NCBI GenBank assembly: GCA_026015225.1
Contig: JAOZGV010000098.1
Span: 1 to 7,470, forward strand
Length of the DNA stretch: 7,470 bases
Reading direction: 5' to 3'
Source: Candidatus Bathyarchaeota archaeon
Lineage (GTDB): Archaea > Thermoproteota > Bathyarchaeia > 40CM-2-53-6 > RBG-13-38-9
Positions 5,173 to 7,470 of this stretch are shown here, in pieces. Under the pieces are notes generated by a model. The model was not told where the DNA came from and searched no databases. It was given only the letters and a program-made list of their open reading frames with translations. A program made the translations under genes and the position numbers. Every line of letters starts with the position of its first letter. Positions within the stretch are counted from its first letter, which is position 1.

Positions 5173-7470
5173 CATGAATTAAATATCTGTTGTTTGAAAA
5201 TTTTCTTAATATTCCTAGGACGATCAGTATTGAAAAGGCATAGATCATAAAGGATGCAGCAATCGATTCAAATTCCGGCACTTCAATCGAGTTCATAGAA
5301 ATTGTTTGTCGAATTTTTCCATGATAAGGAATGTGAGCCGTAGCAGTTACCATTACTTCACCAAGAGAAGTATCGTTTGAGATCGTATATGTTACACAAG
5401 TCCCTGTTGTGGAATTAAATAATCCTCTTTCGGCATGCCACTCTATCTCGATCAAATTTGTTTCTGGCATTTTTGAACTGATAACGACCTCAAGCAGATA
5501 TTCTGTTTTATCTTCGTTAATTGAATTGGGTTGGCCTAAAATATTCAATTCTAATAATGTTGAATAGAAAGGCAGGCCAGCTTGTTCAAGAATTATTTCT
5601 CCTAGTCCAGCAATATCAGCATCATCAATCATGGCCGTTCTCTGCTGGCTTATGTAACCCGGTACAGTGAAATCTACCGTATGAGTTCCATCAAGCAGAA
5701 AGAGCCTAAATTGCCCATCTAATGATGTTATTAATCGCTCTCCACTCGATACCGTAACCCAAGATAAGGGGATCGGACCCCCAGTGTAATTTCTACCGAA
5801 AATTGATCCATATGCAATGCCCATCTTTTTGACTTCAAATGTAACTTCCTTTCTTTCATGGACCTCATCGATTCCTACGTTAACGTCCTCAATTTGTAAG
5901 AATCTTGTATCAAAACCGATTTCTTCAACGATTATATGATAGTCTCCCTGCCACAAACCATAATCCTTTATCCGAACTCCTGATTGCGTGATGTAATAAA
6001 AATGGGTCGGAAGCTTGTATCCAGACGGAGTATAATTATAGTAACCGAAGATAGAAAAATCTGAAAAGTAAGCTCCTGGATTCTCATATCCAATTTGTGC
6101 CCCTCTTATTTGATTAATACCATCAAGAATTTTAATAGTAAGAAACACTTTCTCAGTGGTAGGGACGTTTAAATCGTCATTCATGAAAAGTATTCTTCCA
6201 TCTATACCGGCCCCCATTCTGATCCTCACATAACCATAGACCTTTGTAGGAGTCTGGCCAATAACAAATCTTTCAGGTATTTGAAAACTTACAGTTGATT
6301 CCTCTTCCTGAATGTAACCATAAGTGAATGCGTTTAATGAATACGAACCAGAAGAGAGAGCATGCGGTATCGCTCCATAGTTGATGATATGTCTCAGTGA
6401 CCAATTATTTCCGCAATACCATAAAGTAACTTTTGTGGGTTCTACTCGATACCAGTAAGTTTGGGTTGTCCAATTTAACGGTATATTATCAGTTCTATAA
6501 TCAAAAATTTCACCCCGTCTTGTTGTTTCGGAACCTAACCAAACCCTTAAAAATCTTCCAGGGAAGGACCAATTAGCGGCGTGAGCTGTCAAAGTTGATG
6601 GATTTATTTCTACAGACTCCACTATCATTTCGATTACTCCACCCGGTATGCACTTTATACTTGCTGTTGCATTGCTACCGGTAGAAATACTTACTGTAAT
6701 GTCCTTTTCTTGAAGGAACCCCTTCAAAAATACTTTAACGTAGTATTCCCCATCTTCCAATCCATAATCTTTCCTAGCCCATACACCGGAATATGTCTTA
6801 TTATAAAAATCACTGAAACCTAAAATATAGAAGCGGACTTTCGTTTCATCAGCATATGCTACGGTATCATTGGCATATGTATAATTCATCAACGTAATGC
6901 CTTTAAGAACGCCCAATTCATCATACGCTTCTGCAAGAATATTTCCACCGAATAATGCCCCAGTATATTGATCCGAAATTCCTTTTTCTAGTTCTCTAGG
7001 GGATCTCGGAAAGGTCAGTACGCAAGTAATTGTTCCACCATTGAGTAAATTTATGTCCTTACTTTGAACTTCTGTGTATGGAGGAATTTCAACAGCTACG
7101 ACGTCTTCCTCTACATATCCAAAAACCCAAGCTCTAAGTATATATGTTCCAGGTTCAAATCCAGAATATCTTGTACCATTTATCCAATAGGGATCCCAAG
7201 TTTTATCTCCTTGAGATACACCATAATATTCTCCTACAAGATTGTCCTCCATGTCATATGCTTCAACAGTATAGTTTAGGTACTGAATCCCGGCTTTTGA
7301 AAACCATGCATTATCGAGGATAGAGCGTATCGGAGTTCCAGGGGAGCTTGCATTAAAATAATTTATAAATCCGTTTACTTTAGCTCCTCTTTGCAAAGGA
7401 AAAATTAAATTGGTGAGATTCCCTCCCCTAACAAGAAGTATTGTTTGATCATATGTTGATGTGAAATATG
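5162..7470 (-). CDS. Large repeat-containing surface protein with carboxypeptidase-regulatory-like domain and PEF-CTERM-like signal (5' partial)
   Basis: The frame stays open to the right edge, so the TTG at 7396 is not the real start; 768 residues are visible, counted from the first full codon. The visible part is built from tandem modules of about 130 residues. Each begins near a Gly-Gly and ends in a strand pair of the form G-x-Y-x-[LV]-x4-G-[YF]: 107-129, 240-261, 374-398 and 508-531. A shorter domain (about 550-626) matches carboxypeptidase-regulatory-like folds, with TSLDGQFRLFLLDGTHTVDFTVPGY. After an Ig-like stretch (about 633-726), VPEFE (730-734), a hydrophobic helix (about 737-754) and RKF form an archaeosortase-type signal with a 13-residue tail. 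At least 15 N-x-S/T sequons fit a glycosylated outer-surface protein, possibly S-layer-associated or adhesive. No enzyme motif is visible. It converges on the zinc-ribbon gene and must have its own promoter outside the window. It is a plausible substrate of the neighbouring protease, by inference only. Confidence 0.88.
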   Translation of the reverse strand, partial: YFTSTYDQTILLVRGGNLTNLIFPLQRGAKVNGFINYFNASSPGTPIRSILDNAWFSKAGIQYLNYTVEAYDMEDNLVGEYYGVSQGDKTWDPYWINGTRYSGFEPGTYILRAWVFGYVEEDVVAVEIPPYTEVQSKDINLLNGGTITCVLTFPRSPRELEKGISDQYTGALFGGNILAEAYDELGVLKGITLMNYTYANDTVAYADETKVRFYILGFSDFYNKTYSGVWARKDYGLEDGEYYVKVFLKGFLQEKDITVSISTGSNATASIKCIPGGVIEMIVESVEINPSTLTAHAANWSFPGRFLRVWLGSETTRRGEIFDYRTDNIPLNWTTQTYWYRVEPTKVTLWYCGNNWSLRHIINYGAIPHALSSGSYSLNAFTYGYIQEEESTVSFQIPERFVIGQTPTKVYGYVRIRMGAGIDGRILFMNDDLNVPTTEKVFLTIKILDGINQIRGAQIGYENPGAYFSDFSIFGYYNYTPSGYKLPTHFYYITQSGVRIKDYGLWQGDYHIIVEEIGFDTRFLQIEDVNVGIDEVHERKEVTFEVKKMGIAYGSIFGRNYTGGPIPLSWVTVSSGERLITSLDGQFRLFLLDGTHTVDFTVPGYISQQRTAMIDDADIAGLGEIILEQAGLPFYSTLLELNILGQPNSINEDKTEYLLEVVISSKMPETNLIEIEWHAERGLFNSTTGTCVTYTISNDTSLGEVMVTATAHIPYHGKIRQTISMNSIEVPEFESIAASFMIYAFSILIVLGILRKFSNNRYLIHEKM
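5876..7426 (-). repeat. Four tandem protein modules of about 130 residues in the large surface protein
   Basis: Four copies of a G-x-Y-x-[LV]...G-[YF]-[VIL] motif start at 7150, 6751, 6349 and 5947 (complement), that is 133, 134 and 134 residues apart. Shared cues are YGLEDGEYYV and YGLWQGDYHI just before two of the copies, and Gly-Gly openings at 7426-7421, 7039-7034 and 6643-6638. A fifth, divergent copy starts at 5689 after only 86 residues and lies in the carboxypeptidase-regulatory-like domain. DNA similarity between copies is low, so the duplications are old. Confidence 0.7.

Noticed and set aside
7394..7396. TTG as the start of the large minus-strand protein
   Set aside because: The frame continues upstream to the window edge with a coherent continuation (Gly-Gly module opening) and there is no signal peptide after this TTG.

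Overview
The window looks archaeal. It is AT-rich and densely packed. It encodes secreted proteins with a C-terminal Pro-Glu-Phe motif followed by a membrane segment (PEF-CTERM-like archaeosortase sorting signals). It also has small proteins with tandem four-cysteine zinc ribbons carrying the YNRxYC..CQKY signature common in archaeal membrane proteins, and Shine-Dalgarno sites of the GGAGGTGA type. A TACK-type lineage (Bathyarchaeia or Nitrososphaeria-like) is my best guess, but nothing here fixes the phylum. I see no rRNA, tRNA, CRISPR array or insertion sequence. Every gap between genes is under 100 bases.

Layout: five genes run rightward. They are (1) a large surface protein with two Ig-like domains, a CARDB-like domain, a PPC-like beta domain and one membrane anchor, cut by the left edge; (2) two bases later, a soluble double zinc-ribbon protein with a SHOCT-like helical segment and a Trp-rich C-terminal motif; (3) an unrecognised secreted, membrane-anchored protein ending in nine prolines; (4) a compact subtilisin-family (S8) protease without an inhibitor propeptide and with a PEF-type C-terminus; and (5) a two-helix membrane protein with a cytoplasmic double zinc ribbon related to gene 2. 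Converging on gene 5 from the right is (6), a very large PEF-type surface protein built from tandem modules of about 130 residues plus a carboxypeptidase-regulatory-like domain. It runs off the right edge.

Taken together this is a cell-envelope locus. It has two anchored proteins with similar cytoplasmic tails (RRR...RY, then proline-rich), two related cytoplasmic zinc-ribbon proteins that could sit beneath them, a surface protease, and a repeat-rich and probably glycosylated surface protein. That these form one functional system is inference from gene order and shared motifs; no known pathway is recognisable. The most concrete oddity is in the protease. An A6 run near its end lies one base out of phase with a stop codon that would give the textbook PEF-CTERM ending, which suggests a frameshift, a slippage site or a sequence error.
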